Of a stretch of 64,000 bases of DNA, positions 34,437 to 45,603 are shown piece by piece. The notes beneath the pieces were generated by a model. The model searched no databases, had not been told where the DNA came from, and saw nothing but the letters and a program-made list of their open reading frames with translations. The stretch is taken from positions 186,001 through 250,000 of the forward strand of contig JAOCPU010000025.1 in the NCBI GenBank assembly GCA_035772785.1, in the 5' to 3' direction. Position numbers and translations under genes: made by a program. Source of the stretch: Phlebiopsis flavidoalba (lineage: Eukaryota > Basidiomycota > Agaricomycetes > Polyporales > Phanerochaetaceae). Each line of letters begins with the position of its first letter. Position 1 is the first letter of the stretch.

Positions 34437-35992
34437 ATGTCAGGCCACAAAGACAAACCCTTGCGCTTGTACTGTTCCATATGCATGGGCTACCACCCTA
34501 ACGCAGGCTATGAGAGTTCTTCGATGTGGTACGTTCTTGAGTTCATGCCGGAGAACTATATTCAAACAAACCTGTAGGCCACGTGTTCTGCGAACAGGCG
34601 ATACTGGAGTATTGGGTCACGAAAAAGCGAAACTCGACATCGCACAGGCCTCCCCCTCTCACCTGTCCCGATTTGTCAAGGAACTGTGGAACATCGAACG
34701 ATCGAGGCGCGCGATTTGATCCGGGTATGCGAGAGGAGGCTTGGCTTGAAAAGTATGCAAGCTACTTCTCCGTAAACTCTTCGTCGACAGCGGTCTGTTG
34801 CGTTTCCCACGACGACGAGGGGGAGACGGTCTTTCTCGACGATACCGATGCGACCTCACAGCTTCCAGCTGGAACCTCGAGGGTCAATAACACCACTGGG
34901 TATGAAGCGGAGGTTCTAGCCAAAGCGAAAGATGTTTCCGTGTTGTTCAAGAGTATCGACAAGTCAATCGACTACAAGGCAGTACAACGCGCCACAGACG
35001 GCCTGAAGCAGATGTACGAAATGATGGACTGGGAGGCCCAAGATCCTATTCTTGATCTCTTCGGGGCCCTTTTTACGGGCTTCCTCGCAAAAAGCGCCGT
35101 CCGCGCATTCAGGATGGTTGCGGAGAAGGAGAAACAGTTACGACTTAAGACCCAACAACTTCAAGACATGGAGAAATTACAGGAACAACTGCAATCCGAG
35201 GCTAATCAGCAGCAAAGGCTTCTGGACCAATCCGAGGCAACTGCCTCTCAAGCTTGGACGAAGGTTCGAGAGTTGAATAGCATATTAGAAGGCGTCTGCA
35301 AGAGGTACGAGAATCGGACAAGCGCAAGATCAAGGAGCTAGGAGAGTCCGGCCAGACGGCCAAAACAACTGTACGCATACTCGCTGACTTCCATCGCTTG
35401 TCCTGACATGATTCCCGGCGTGTCACAGGAGGCAAAACTGAGGAAACGTTTGGCGATGCGGACGAACGAATTAAAGATTTGGAAGACCAGCTCGAGTCGT
35501 TTGCAAGACGCAGCAGAAATACAGCAGCGGCAGCAGCATGAAGACCTCCGGCGACAATCAGGTTATCAATCGCTCTACGACAACCCCGACGAGTCGAGCG
35601 AGTTTGTTCAAGGCTCCTCACAAGACAACTACCTCTTCACTGAGGACATCGATCTCGACAGTCAGTCTCCGACTCTTACTCGCCTGTCAGAATCTTCCAC
35701 ACGCCACCGCCCCCAGCCGAAACGGGAAAATGCGTCCACGCTACGCTTGAATGTGCCACCACCGCCCAAATTCCCCTCTGCCCTATCATCGTGGAACCTT
35801 GCGCCAACAGCCCTCGCGGGTTGGGTAAACGCAAGCGATTTTGCTCACGGCTCAGCCCCGAAAGAAACGAAAGCTGACGCAGGGGGTGGGCGACCCACAA
35901 AGGGTGAAGGAGGGGGAGGCAATGTGCTTCACCCTCCCTTCATGGGCGTGCGGCTCGACCGCATGGTCGACCCATGGGTCCCGTTCAGTTAG
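34437..35992 (+). CDS. RING-like / coiled-coil protein 3
   Basis: Starts MSGHKDKPLRLYCSICMGYH at 34437. An intron at about 34528-34579 joins RCG to HVFCEQ, and the last zinc pair appears as CPICQGTVEHRT when one G is dropped near 34670. The ligand after HVFC is Ala where C-x2-C is expected, so the RING looks incomplete. The C-terminal part holds a long coil (MVAEKEKQLRLKTQQLQDME, EQLQSEANQQQRLLDQSE, AKLRKRLAMRTNELKIWKTS). After it come an acidic/Ser segment and a tail ending MVDPWVPFS at 35992. E3 activity is doubtful given the missing ligand. Paralogue of the two other RING genes by layout. Confidence 0.55.
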
Positions 35993-36095
35993 GATCACGG
36001 ACACGACTGAATAAGCACAATTGACATCGTCTGCACGCTTTCTCCTTCTGGGCACCAGGTATCGATTTCGTTTTATGCAAGCTATAGTCGTACAC

Positions 36096-39000
36096 TTATA
36101 CCGGTCCTAATGTATACACGAACGTTTCCAAGCACAGCGGGATATCACGAAACAGAAAACAAAAACAAAACAAAAAGTGAGATTTGATAGAGGAATAAGT
36201 TACGTATGTTTCGTTTCGCGCATCCTCGCGCGCCTTGCGGACGTCTTGAAGAGCGGCAGCGATGGCTTGCTTAGCACTACACTGCTGTTGCCACGCCTCA
36301 CTTGCGTGTCTAATGCCCGATGAGCTGTTAACACTGATTGACCTCCGAATGCACTCACTTGGCTCGGACAATGAATAGTACGCAAAGAGCAACATTCTTG
36401 AGAGCGTACGCCGTTTTTGGGTGCCGGGCAACTCTCGAAGGGCCGCCGCCGGGAACTCGATCTTCGCAATCGCGTCAGCCAAGATCTTTTGCTCTGAATA
36501 ACTACCCGCCGTCGTCAATACTAAGCCGCCAAAATATCTTTGCTGTTCGACTCACTTTCGTTCAGAACGAGCCAGTAGAACGAGAAGATATTGCTTCTGA
36601 TAACCCAAGTCGGAGCGCAAAGTCGATTCACGCGTCCACTTCGCCTTGAGATATTTTGATCTGGACGATCAAGCCTTTGCACTCATTCTTATGTTGCAGT
36701 CTGAGAAGCCGAGACTTGGCCGTCGCTGGCGGGTATTGCTACCACTGCGGAGGACATTTAGTATTTAGGCCCATTGATCAAGGTGTAATTTCACTCACGA
36801 TGCGCAGACATGTAGATTCCACTGATCCTGCACGATTCGTGCTTTCTCGCGTTGCTCCTTTGCCTCCTCTTTGAGCAGCCTGATCTGGGTTTGGGCCTGC
36901 TTCTGCGCTCTCTCAGATCTTGGCACTGTCTTCTTTCTTTTCCTTCTCCAGCTTCTCTTTCTGACTCCGCAGTTCCCAGGGAGATACACGTCTCGAACAA
37001 GCCTCTGCGATTCCGCGTCGAACACGGCGCAGGTCCGATTCGAGAGAGAAGATACCGTCTAGCCGCGCCAGATCGCCTTTCTCCATCGCTGCGCGGTTCT
37101 TCTATTGTTCAGGCCCGGTGAAGCTCATCGGCCTGCGTAGAAAGTGCACGACGAAGATCTCTCAATCTCGAGAAGATGCTGATCGAGGGCATGACGGCGT
37201 TGGTCATGCGAGGACTGGGAAGAAGCAGTCTGCTTGCGAAGTTTGTTGACGTTCTGTGAAGACTATATCAAAACCGGCTCTGCGACATGTACGGCTAGCT
37301 TACCTCAGTGACCTGCGTAAAGTGCTTCTGCAATTTCTTGTGGTCTGATATAAGCAACGAAAACGCTCGCGACGGAGTTGCTCGATTGTCTGTGCGTTTT
37401 CGGATACCTTGTTCTCCAGAAGCCGCGCCTTTTGCTCGACGTTTGGCATTGGCTGTAAACAATTCTCAAAGGCTTCTGGAAATTCGACACGGCGGGGGGG
37501 GGGGGGGGGGGCTGACAGCACGTACTGCTGGAGCTCATTTTCAAGCCCATGGTTCTCGTGTTTGATGCGCTGAAAGTTCATCTCTAATCTCGGCCATGTC
37601 CTGGCAGTTTGGCTCTTGTAAGTAAGGAGTCTTGTATGTGCTGCATATACCTACCGACTCAGTTCGGCGCAGCTGTAAGACAACTTCGTCTTCTGTCCTC
37701 TCGGCTTTGCTCTGAGCTCAGTGGACAGGGAGCGTAGACTGGAGGAGCGTTTCGACCTTGGAGCTCGTCTTCCAGCTCCTCTATGATCATCTTCGCACGT
37801 TCGAGACCTCCTGCAAGGTGTCGGTCAATGACCACCAGGTACTACTAAGAGATACGCACGTTTAAATGGCCTTGGGTCCCTGCTTTAGTTTCGTTCGGTA
37901 TCCGCGAGGCGTCTGATGTCGCTCTTCGCTTGACGTACTCTCCGCGTTCAAGCGAGTTGCGTGCGTCCTTGAGGAGGACGCGTTCTCGCCTATGAGCGTT
38001 GCATTGCGACGCTCGTCCTCCTACACAAAATATTGGCGCTTCATAACTATGCCAACTGATCGTTGCACCGACTTCAGATATCCCGCACGTAGCCTTTCCG
38101 TCGTCTTTGTCTGTGGCGTAGGGGGCTCCGAGGCCATACTGAGATCCGCCGGGTCGATTGAAAAGAGCTGTAATAACACGGTCAGATCGTTCGCTATGCT
38201 GATCAAGCATTTCACACGCTCTCATCTGAGCGGACGAAGGACGCTGCACCGAGCGTCAAACGTCAACTTTGATGAGAGGCACTTCTGGCACATCAGCTTC
38301 TCGAGCCGTTGGAGCCCGGACGCGCGGGCGCCGATCCTCGCGTCGGGAGAGGCGCCAACCTCGTCTTCCAGGCTGGGTGAGTCTTCTCCCCAGCGCGTCT
38401 TCTAGCTGTTTTTGTCAAACTGGACGACGACCCCAGCCAGCGTCCTCAAGGCGGTCGAGCTGTTCTTCATCATCATACTCTCGTTCGCGCTCGTTGGCTC
38501 GAGTTCACCTTGCAGCCGCTCGATCTCAGCGATGAGAGTCGCAGCTGTAGGATCGTTGACCGTGGTGTGGAGCCACGAAAGCTGCAGACAACGGTCAGCG
38601 GATGGTGGTGCGCGAGATCAAGTCAACCTACGTCTCTCAGGGGGGCACCCGGCGTCTTGGGACTCTTCATGGTCATGTTCAAGATTGTGCCGATGCATGG
38701 GGCGACATACCACTCGAGCTGAAGGCTTTCCCGGGGGTGCCATTGGTCAGGGTGTTACTCTTGAGAGTTTTGAGCCTCTCCAAGAGATCATCTCGCTCTT
38801 TTGCTCGAGGATTTCGAGCTTGGGCATCCTTGGCTCGCGCATCGATGGCCTTGCGCGAGGGGCGACTGACTGAAGTATGGTGTTTCAACCTTTGCGATCT
38901 CCTTATGAGCGTTGTCAAGCTCCGCCTCAAGAGCCTCGATGTCCTCATCCGTGGCGACGTGGGCCTTCGAGGCTTCCATCCGCGAGCGCGACCGGTCGAC

Positions 39001-40167
39001 CTCGCGTTCCAGGCCGGAGACCTTGATCTTCAAGGAGTTGATTTGCTCCTCGTCTGTGCGAATCTTCTGCTCCGCGGCATCGAAGCGCCTCTTCAAGCTC
39101 AGCGGCAAGCTCGTTTGCCCGGTCCGCCTCGGCCTCCAGTCTGTTCGACTTCTCCTGTTCCTCGTCGAGAATAGCTGTCATCTGCCTGAATCTTGTCTTG
39201 CGAGGCTGCTAGCTGTTTGCTGCAAAGTGTTGGCACGGGCGACGGCGGAGGTAGCTTCTGTCTCCATCTGAAGAGCAAAGGTCTTGTGTTGCTCGATGTC
39301 TCGCCGAGCGGTATCGATGTTGTCTTTGAAGCGACTCCAAGCGCTGTAGAGTTTGAGACAGCTCGTCAGACTTGACCTGGAGCTCATCCTCGAGCTCTTC
39401 AACAAGTTTCTTCTCTCCTCGCGCAGCTCGCGCTCAAGTGCATCCATACGTTCATCCGCATCGGTAGGCAACCCTCGTCTTCCAGACCCTTGATCTGGAT
39501 GTTGGCATTCTTGAGGGTCTCCCAGGATCTTGCTCACCGACGCTCGTTGGCAGCATATTGTTGACTTCCCCACCGAGATCCTGTCCCTGTTCCAGAAGCA
39601 CGCTCCGCCCTTCTCCACGCGCTCTGCCAGAACGGTCGGATCGTTCCACGACGACACTACGGAAACTCTCGGCATAGGCCCTCGGTGCACGGCCTCCTTC
39701 ACGGAGCGCTGCATCTTGTCCGTCTCCGCCGTCTGCGCTCTTGCTCTGGGGCATCGCCCAGCTTCTGGTCGAGATCCTCGACGATTTCATTCTTGCACGC
39801 CTTTCTCGACGATGGTCAGTGTCGCATCCGCTGGCGCCAACGATCCTTGTCTTTGCCGCGGTCCTCCTTTCTCTCCTCTTCCAGCGCGCGGAAAAACCCT
39901 CATTCGTCCTCTCCTTCGTTCATCTGTTCCTCCATCTCCGTCTGCTCGCATCTCTTCCAGCAGAGTCCTCGCATCTGCGCTCATTTGCTCCTCGACCCAC
40001 AGCGCGTCCTCCACGTACGTCACCCAAGCACCGAGCGGCATTGGCACTAAATACGCCTGCCGCCACTGACAGCGACGACTTTGCGCGGCAGCGCTGCTCG
40101 CGGGCGAGCTATCAGACACACAGAAGCTTGCCATAGCTGCTCCTCGAAGGCGCGTAGCTGCGGACAC
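36096..40167 (-). CDS. Long coiled-coil protein of unknown function
   Basis: The minus strand from about 40167 to 36096 is almost continuously heptad-rich across frames: ERMDALERELREERRNL, AILDEEQEKSNRLEAEADRA, RTDEEQINSLKIKVSGLERE, DEDIEALEAELDNAHKEIAK, RDDLLERLKTLKSNTLTNGT, TAATLIAEIERLQGELESSE, RLLENKVSENAQTIEQLRRE and QTQIRLLKEEAKEQREKAR. A Cys pair (MCQKCL) sits mid-protein near 38290. A poly-Pro stretch is coded by an 18-base G/C run at 37494. Several short introns are plausible. Coiled-coil proteins of this size are often cytoskeletal, spindle-pole or Golgi tethers; no family-specific motif lets me choose. Many one-base shifts interrupt it. It might be two genes. Confidence 0.5.
37494..37511 (-). 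repeat. G18 run (C18 on coding strand) in coiled-coil gene
   Basis: Eighteen consecutive G on the plus strand encode prolines on the minus strand (SAPPPP..RRVEF). Length variation here would change the reading frame. Confidence 0.85.
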
Positions 40168-40185
40168 GAGCAGCTCGTTCTCACG

Positions 40186-41740
40186 CTACTCCTGCAGCGT
40201 ATTCCTGTTGAGAGTGCCGTGCAGACATAGTTGTTTCAGAAGCTTTCCTTTCGCCCCCCCCCGCATTTGAACCAAAGCCCGACACCCCATGTCCGCGTTC
40301 GCCAGTAAGAGGCCAATGACAGGGTCAAACGACGCGTAAATCGCAGGTCGCGCGTGGTCGTCAAGTCTTGAAGAAGATGGCGGTCGAGGGAAGGAGGCGC
40401 GGTCGACCGACGCCCGTCGTAAAGCACCACTACCCGGCAGGACCCCGCCGACTCGCTGCCGGAAGGAGTCGGACTGGCGATTCACATGCGGTCCCCGCCA
40501 TGTCTGTGCGACGGATGGGATGGGCCTGGGACGTATCGTGGGGGAGGGGCGTATCGGCGCCGCCGCTCGATGGGAGGTCGCAGGCTGCTAATGACCCAGC
40601 GATAGGGGGTGTGCCAGAGCCGGAGGGTTTGCCTGTCGCGTTCTGCAGCGCGTACGCGTCTCGGGGATGTCATGTTACCACGGTGCAGTGATGAAGGGGT
40701 GAATTGTGTTGGAGCCGTGGCCGAGCTGTGGAGTTGATGACGGACAGGAGGTGAATAGAACGCTTGTGTGCGTGAGGTGTCGCAGGTTCGTCGGGTTGAT
40801 TCAGTCATGGTCGCCAGGTCGCGTTCTTACTTCGTGTGAGTCGCCGGTTTCCGAGCTGTCGGGTGGGTCGGGAGGTGTGGTGCTAAAGCTTGCGCAGGAG
40901 GTACGGTGACTCTGGCGCCGAGGTGGTAAGTGTGGTTGCAAATGGCGGGGGTAGGGATCAAGCATGGAAGAGGGCTCGGCGAGAGGGCAAACGCTTGTGC
41001 GGGAGGAGAATTGCGGAGAAGTAAGATTGCCTGCCTGATTGACGTTCCTGCCATCACCATGTTCAAACCCGTCGGGCGTAATGTGTTCGTCAAGCCTTCC
41101 GATGTATGTGACGGTGTCGAAGTTAGCTCTCTCTCTTCTTCCTGGTGACCGCCATTGTTGGCTTGGACAGCTCGAGTATGCATCCTCGGTGTCAAACTTC
41201 CGTCAAAATCATGAGCTGAGTGTGATTGACATTGGAAGGGAGAAGGTGCAAAGTCGGTTTCAGTCGAATGCTCCTTCGACCTTGAAGGAACCACGCGCCG
41301 TGCTTGAGCCTGGTATGGCAGCTGGCAGCTCATTGGGTGTTGGGGGCACACAATTGGGGCGGGCACTATGAAGCGCGAGTCGGCATGAGGGGGATTGGAA
41401 ATTGCCTGCTAGGATGCTTGGCATGGGGGACGCGTGTTTTCGAGAGCGATGGTAGAGGAGATAGGAGAGCGCAAGGAATTAGGGGAGATTGCGAGCATTC
41501 CTGTTTGGTGCTGAATGGTATGCTCTGAGGCGTTGGGAGTGCGAATATGCTGATGAGGATATGGACGGCATGTGTTTGGTTCGTGTGAGGCTGGTAGTTT
41601 CTGGGTGTTTGGCGACACGCAGTGGGCCGTCTAAAAAAAAAAAAACGAGACATGGTCCCGTATTTTATCAAAACCCAATTCTGAGAGGAGCTTTGCACGG
41701 ACGAGCATCAAATCAGCTGCTATCCGAATAGCGACGCGAA
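40186..41740. other. No gene supported
   Basis: Long but motif-free ORFs on both strands. The minus ORF at 40827-41366 is Pro/Thr/His-rich low complexity. A13 at 41633. I regard these frames as compositional. Confidence 0.3.
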
Positions 41741-41748
41741 CGGAGGAC

Positions 41749-42540
41749 TTACCTTCGGGTTCCGATCTTAAACTGACAGAATAGTCCGTATGCTTCTTGC
41801 GCGAACGTTGGTATTGTAACGGCTTCAAAAACACGTTGACCCACTGACTCATGCTCACGCACAAGACTTGTAAACGCCTCTCTAGAGAAGTCCATGTCGC
41901 ATCCACTCCACTGTACCATCGATAGGTTGGTGTTAAGTAGGCGTTGTACCATACCGGAGCCTTATCTCTTGGCCTTTTCGTGAATTCCTGGTCGCTACTA
42001 TATATTTTACTTATCGTATTTCCGAGGTCGCTGTGGATCTTCATGAGGTTAGTGGGTTAGAGGCACATCAATGTCTGATGGTCAAAGCTTTGTATTGTTG
42101 CCTTCTGCGTGTGGCTGATGACAATAGCGCTCTGCTGCCATATCTCCTGGCAACACACCTGAACCAGTTGAGACACTACCTCTGGATCCACTAGCACTAA
42201 GCCCCTGACTTCGACGACCGTGGAAACTTGAAGCAAGCCGGAGTTTGCGAATTCGCGTCGTACTTGCAGCACTTAGCGCAAGAGGCTGCTTTATGGTAGA
42301 TCATGATCCGTGTTCTGTGTGAGCAGGAGAAGGCGGATGGTCTTCCGGCGTGGAGTGAATATAGGGTCTGTTTCGCGCGAGACTCTTCATGTAGTTTCCG
42401 TCCGAGGCGAGGCTGTTGTCTACGGAGTCTTCCTAAGACGGGTCTCGAAGGAAGAGACGGCATCTTTCTTGCCCTTCAATATCCTCAATCCTTCCTAAGT
42501 CTCACATACCCTCGAAGGGGTTTCAAGCATGGCGGCCATT
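41749..42540 (-). CDS. Uncharacterised fragmentary coding region
   Basis: Minus-strand frames look protein-like: DMDFSREAFTSLVREHESVG, then QRVFEAVTIPTFAQEAYGLF near 41760-41900, and VRGLVLVDPEVVSQLVQVCC near 42150. Frames change between them and start and stop are unclear. No family recognised; it could be a decayed gene. Confidence 0.25.
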
Positions 42541-42549
42541 GCGAAGCAG

Positions 42550-43045
42550 CTTTCTCCTGACCCTGTATGTTGAATCACTGAAGACTCCTTTCAAGAGGAT
42601 TGCACATACGTACCAAGTTCAGTATTTGACTGTGAGACCAGACCCCAGATCATCAATGGCCTGGAATCTAATACCTTAGTAAAGGAAGCGAAAAAAAAAA
42701 ACGAAGGACGAAGGAGAGAGTGGTCGAAAAGCGACGGACAAGCGAAGACGTTCTTTAACAGACTCCTGTGGCCCGTCGAACGGGCCGTGGACTACGCGAC
42801 TACGAACCGAGTCAGGTGATCGTCTGTGCTGTTAGGTTAGGGTCAGCACAAGCGGTATAACCGATACGCGTTTGAATAAAACCCGCAAAATCCGTGCTTG
42901 TGATGCCATCGACGTCGGCTTATCCACAAGGCTCGGTATGGACCAGGTGTGTGAGCATGGCAAAACGCGAAAAAGCATATATTCATAAGGTGTGTAACTA
43001 CAAAACTACAAAGGGACTACTCCACCTACGTAGTTTAACTTGGGC
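42550..43045. other. Intergenic, no gene supported
   Basis: An A10 run near 42690 and a small palindrome gcccgtcgaacgggc near 42771. No ORF of note. Confidence 0.4.
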
Positions 43046-43049
43046 ACGT

Positions 43050-43290
43050 CGTTAGTTTTCACCTCGAGCCGTACAGCTCGAGGTTATCGTCCCGAGGACC
43101 ACGAAGAGGTCCGTGCCAGGACGTATTGAACAAACCCGTTCGTCGACAGCGAGGTCGACGACGACTGCCCTCCCATCAAGAAATAAGCGAGCCGCGCTGT
43201 GACACTCCATGGCCTGCCAGCGACCGAGATGTATGATAAAAGGGGAGGCCCACTCCCCCCCCCCCGAGGGCGAAGAGGGGGGTAGAATTC
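43050..43290 (+). repeat. Structured dispersed repeat, copy B
   Basis: Aligns with 23790-24000. Hairpin 1 is cctcgagc, loop cgtaca, gctcgagg (43062-43083). A middle stem ggacc/ggtcc flanks acgaaga. Hairpin 2 is cgtcgac, loop agcgag, gtcgacg (about 43141-43160). The 3' part has aaggggagg and gcgaagagg with an extra C-rich insert. Arms differ from copy A by compensating changes. Confidence 0.6.
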
Positions 43291-43818
43291 ACCATCACAT
43301 TATGGCATACACGCAGCATTATACCGCAAGTCACACCGCCAGAATGCGTACGTGCCCATTGATAGCGTTTTCACCTGCCGGCACCCCAACCGCAAGTCAC
43401 TGCCAGTCATAGCCGAGGCCGCGGAGAAGGGTCTACAAGTACTACTGAGAAGGTCATGGTGGAAAAAACGCGTGGTGGGATGCGTGGGGATAGAAGGCCG
43501 GGGCTAGAGGAGGGCAGCGGTCGAGGTGATGTGTGTCGCCGAACATGTCGAAGACATGGGGGAGCCTCGATAAGGCGGGAACGACGGGGTCGGGACCCTC
43601 ACCATGGCAGGGAGGCGGCGACGCGCAGACGGCTGATGGGAGTGTTTGCGGGCGACCAGAGGTGGGGTACCTTTTATGCGCTGGCGTGAAGTGGGTCAGC
43701 CCACTGTCACGTTACCTGCTTGTTGAACGAGCATAAACAGGCTTAGGGTTGCCGTGCCCGCAGAAGACCGCGGCTTCGTGGGCACATCCGCGTTGGGAAG
43801 GCGACAAACTCCAATGTC
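43291..43818. other. No gene supported
   Basis: Short ORFs only; a purine-rich stretch at 43445-43640 has open frames without motifs. Confidence 0.35.
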
Positions 43819-44036
43819 GGATGTGTTCGAAGCCACTTGTCTTCGGGACCGTGTCTACCCCGTCCGCCCGCCCCACCTGCGCTCTCTTTGTCGGTTTCCT
43901 ACCATTGTCATAATACAATGAAAATGTGGTTTAGGACAAGTGCGTCGCAATAGGGGGTCTAGTTAGCTACAAGGCCTACATAATGCAGCCCGCCTCGCCG
44001 TATCTGAGAATGAACCCTCAGGCTGCTTACATGATC
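43819..44036 (+). repeat. ~210-bp direct repeat, first copy
   Basis: Shares tgtgttcgaagccac, ctttgtcggtttcctaccat, aaaatgtggtttaggaca and ccgtatctgagaatga with 44760-44969. It holds an ATG (43983) opening MQPASPYLRMNPQAAYM, so it looks like the 5' flank and start of a gene. The frame runs about 154 codons with Ser/Asn/Pro-rich content and no motif. Confidence 0.75.
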
Positions 44037-44043
44037 GGCGGGT

Positions 44044-44068
44044 CTTCGAGCAATAGCTATGCTCGAAG
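44044..44068. repeat. 9-bp hairpin
   Basis: cttcgagca, loop atagcta, tgctcgaag: a perfect stem just after the first ~210-bp repeat. Confidence 0.6.
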
Positions 44069-44541
44069 CCCTGCCGATTATATTAAGCCGCGAAATTGTC
44101 CACATTTGGTGCTCGCGACTTCAAAAGGGACTCGACGAGAGGCTTGCGGGGGCCTTTCGCTCAACTTGTCTTCCCCCAACAACCCCTCCGCGTTCCCCAG
44201 CAACGGCTCGTCGTCCTTTACCTCCCGTTTCCTCCCTAACAATCACACAAGCCGTCCTTTGCTCACAAATGGCTCTCGCCCCCTGCCGCCAGCTCATTCA
44301 ACAATCACCCAGCTCCTTGTCTCCTTTCAACAATCCGAAGGCTTGTCCACAACCAAACGTTCTTCTATGCACGTCGACGTCCGGATACTACGTCAACATC
44401 CCACAATCCTAGAGAGACAGCTATGCTGGCCTTCGGGGGATTTTTGAGTGGGGGCCGAGTGTCCCCACGCCCACACCTGTGCCACCGCCATGCCGGCGTG
44501 CGCCAATCATCTGGCTGAACACGTGACGCCCGAACGACTCG

Positions 44542-44599
44542 AAGTACGAGTAGGCTGCTCGAGTATGACTATCATACTCCGAGCAGCCTACTCGTACTT
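44542..44599. repeat. Long hairpin, 27-bp stem
   Basis: aagtacgagtaggctgctc continuing to gagtatga pairs with its reverse complement across a 3-base loop (cta). The only defect is one extra base on the right arm. Confidence 0.85.
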
Positions 44600-44640
44600 G
44601 AAGCCTTTCCCCGACAGCAATCAGCCGCAACGACTCGTGG

Positions 44641-44712
44641 AACTCGGTCACAGTATGGACCTTGGCAAACGAGTTTCGGACTGTTTGCCAAGGTTCATAC
44701 TGTGACCGAGTT
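44641..44712. repeat. Long hairpin, 30-bp stem
   Basis: aactcggtcacagtatg..ccttggcaaac and its reverse complement flank a 12-base loop (gagtttcggact) with a single mismatch. Confidence 0.85.
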
Positions 44713-44759
44713 TCTAGCCAACCGAAGTCCTCGTCTCGTATCTGATCCCACAGTTTCAC

Positions 44760-44969
44760 GGATCATGTGTTCGAAGCCACTCGTCTTCGACCGTCTACCC
44801 CGTCCGCCCCGCCCACCTGCGCTCATCTTTGTCGGTTTCCTACCATTGTAATAATACTAAAATGTGGTTTAGGACAGTGTCGCAATGGGGTCTAGTAGTA
44901 CAAGGCCTTTACATGTTGCAACCCCCTCGTCCGTATCTGAGAATGAAACCTCAGCTGCTTGCATAGGTC
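44760..44969 (+). repeat. ~210-bp direct repeat, second copy
   Basis: Second copy of 43819-44036 with several small gaps. The equivalent ATG opens MLQPPRPYLRMKPQLLA and then stops, so the coding start is broken here. Confidence 0.75.
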
Positions 44970-45603
44970 CCGGTAAGTGGTCTTGGGCGCATGGATTGAG
45001 TTTTGCTTGACAAGAGCGTCGTTTAGATCCTGTCACAGCCGTGAAGGCAGTTCTTGCAGAAGCTCGGATAACTAGACACCAAAAGACACACGTGGCGAGA
45101 ACAAAGAAACAGCCTATATTTCGCACTTACTGGCTATCGCTGGTCCAGTTCATTCACAAGGACCCTTGAACTGACCTCTAAAAATCACTGCAGCTGAGTC
45201 TCTGGCAGTACAACCTGACCACACCTCGTTCACGTCGCCGCCAGGCCACACTAGTGTCAACATTTGCGTGTGTATGTATCTCGTGTAACTTCAGAATGCG
45301 GATGTCAGAGCCTTGATAACGGTATATTTGAGTACTCTGTGAAGCGTGATATCGGTGCACCACAATATCCTACCCACATTCCTGTACTTCGCTGAGAAAG
45401 TGGAAGGAAAGAAGTAGGCCATGCTCTGAGAGCGCCCACAGAGTTCAAGCGGCCTGTAAGGCGTGGGAACTTGAATATGTCATGGCTCTCGCTCTTCCGT
45501 CATGGTCTCCCAGCCTCGCTGCCCGCCTTTCTCTACTCACTATCACAGACATTCTCCCTTGGATAGATCCACCTCCAGACTGAACAGCGCGTAAAACGAC
45601 ACG
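44970..45603. other. Intergenic, includes NNR2 upstream region
   Basis: A minus ORF at 44869-45126 starts with a hydrophobic stretch (CFFVLATCVFWCLVI) but overlaps the repeat and has no other support. The rest is presumed promoter of the next gene. Confidence 0.35.

Noticed and set aside
36096..40167. Naming the coiled-coil gene as a myosin, SMC or spindle-pole protein
   Set aside because: No motor, Walker or hinge motif is visible; coiled-coil similarity alone is not specific.
43819..44969. TRIM or mini-LTR retrotransposon
   Set aside because: TG..CA-like ends are present, but no target duplication, primer-binding site or polypurine tract was found; kept only as an alternative.
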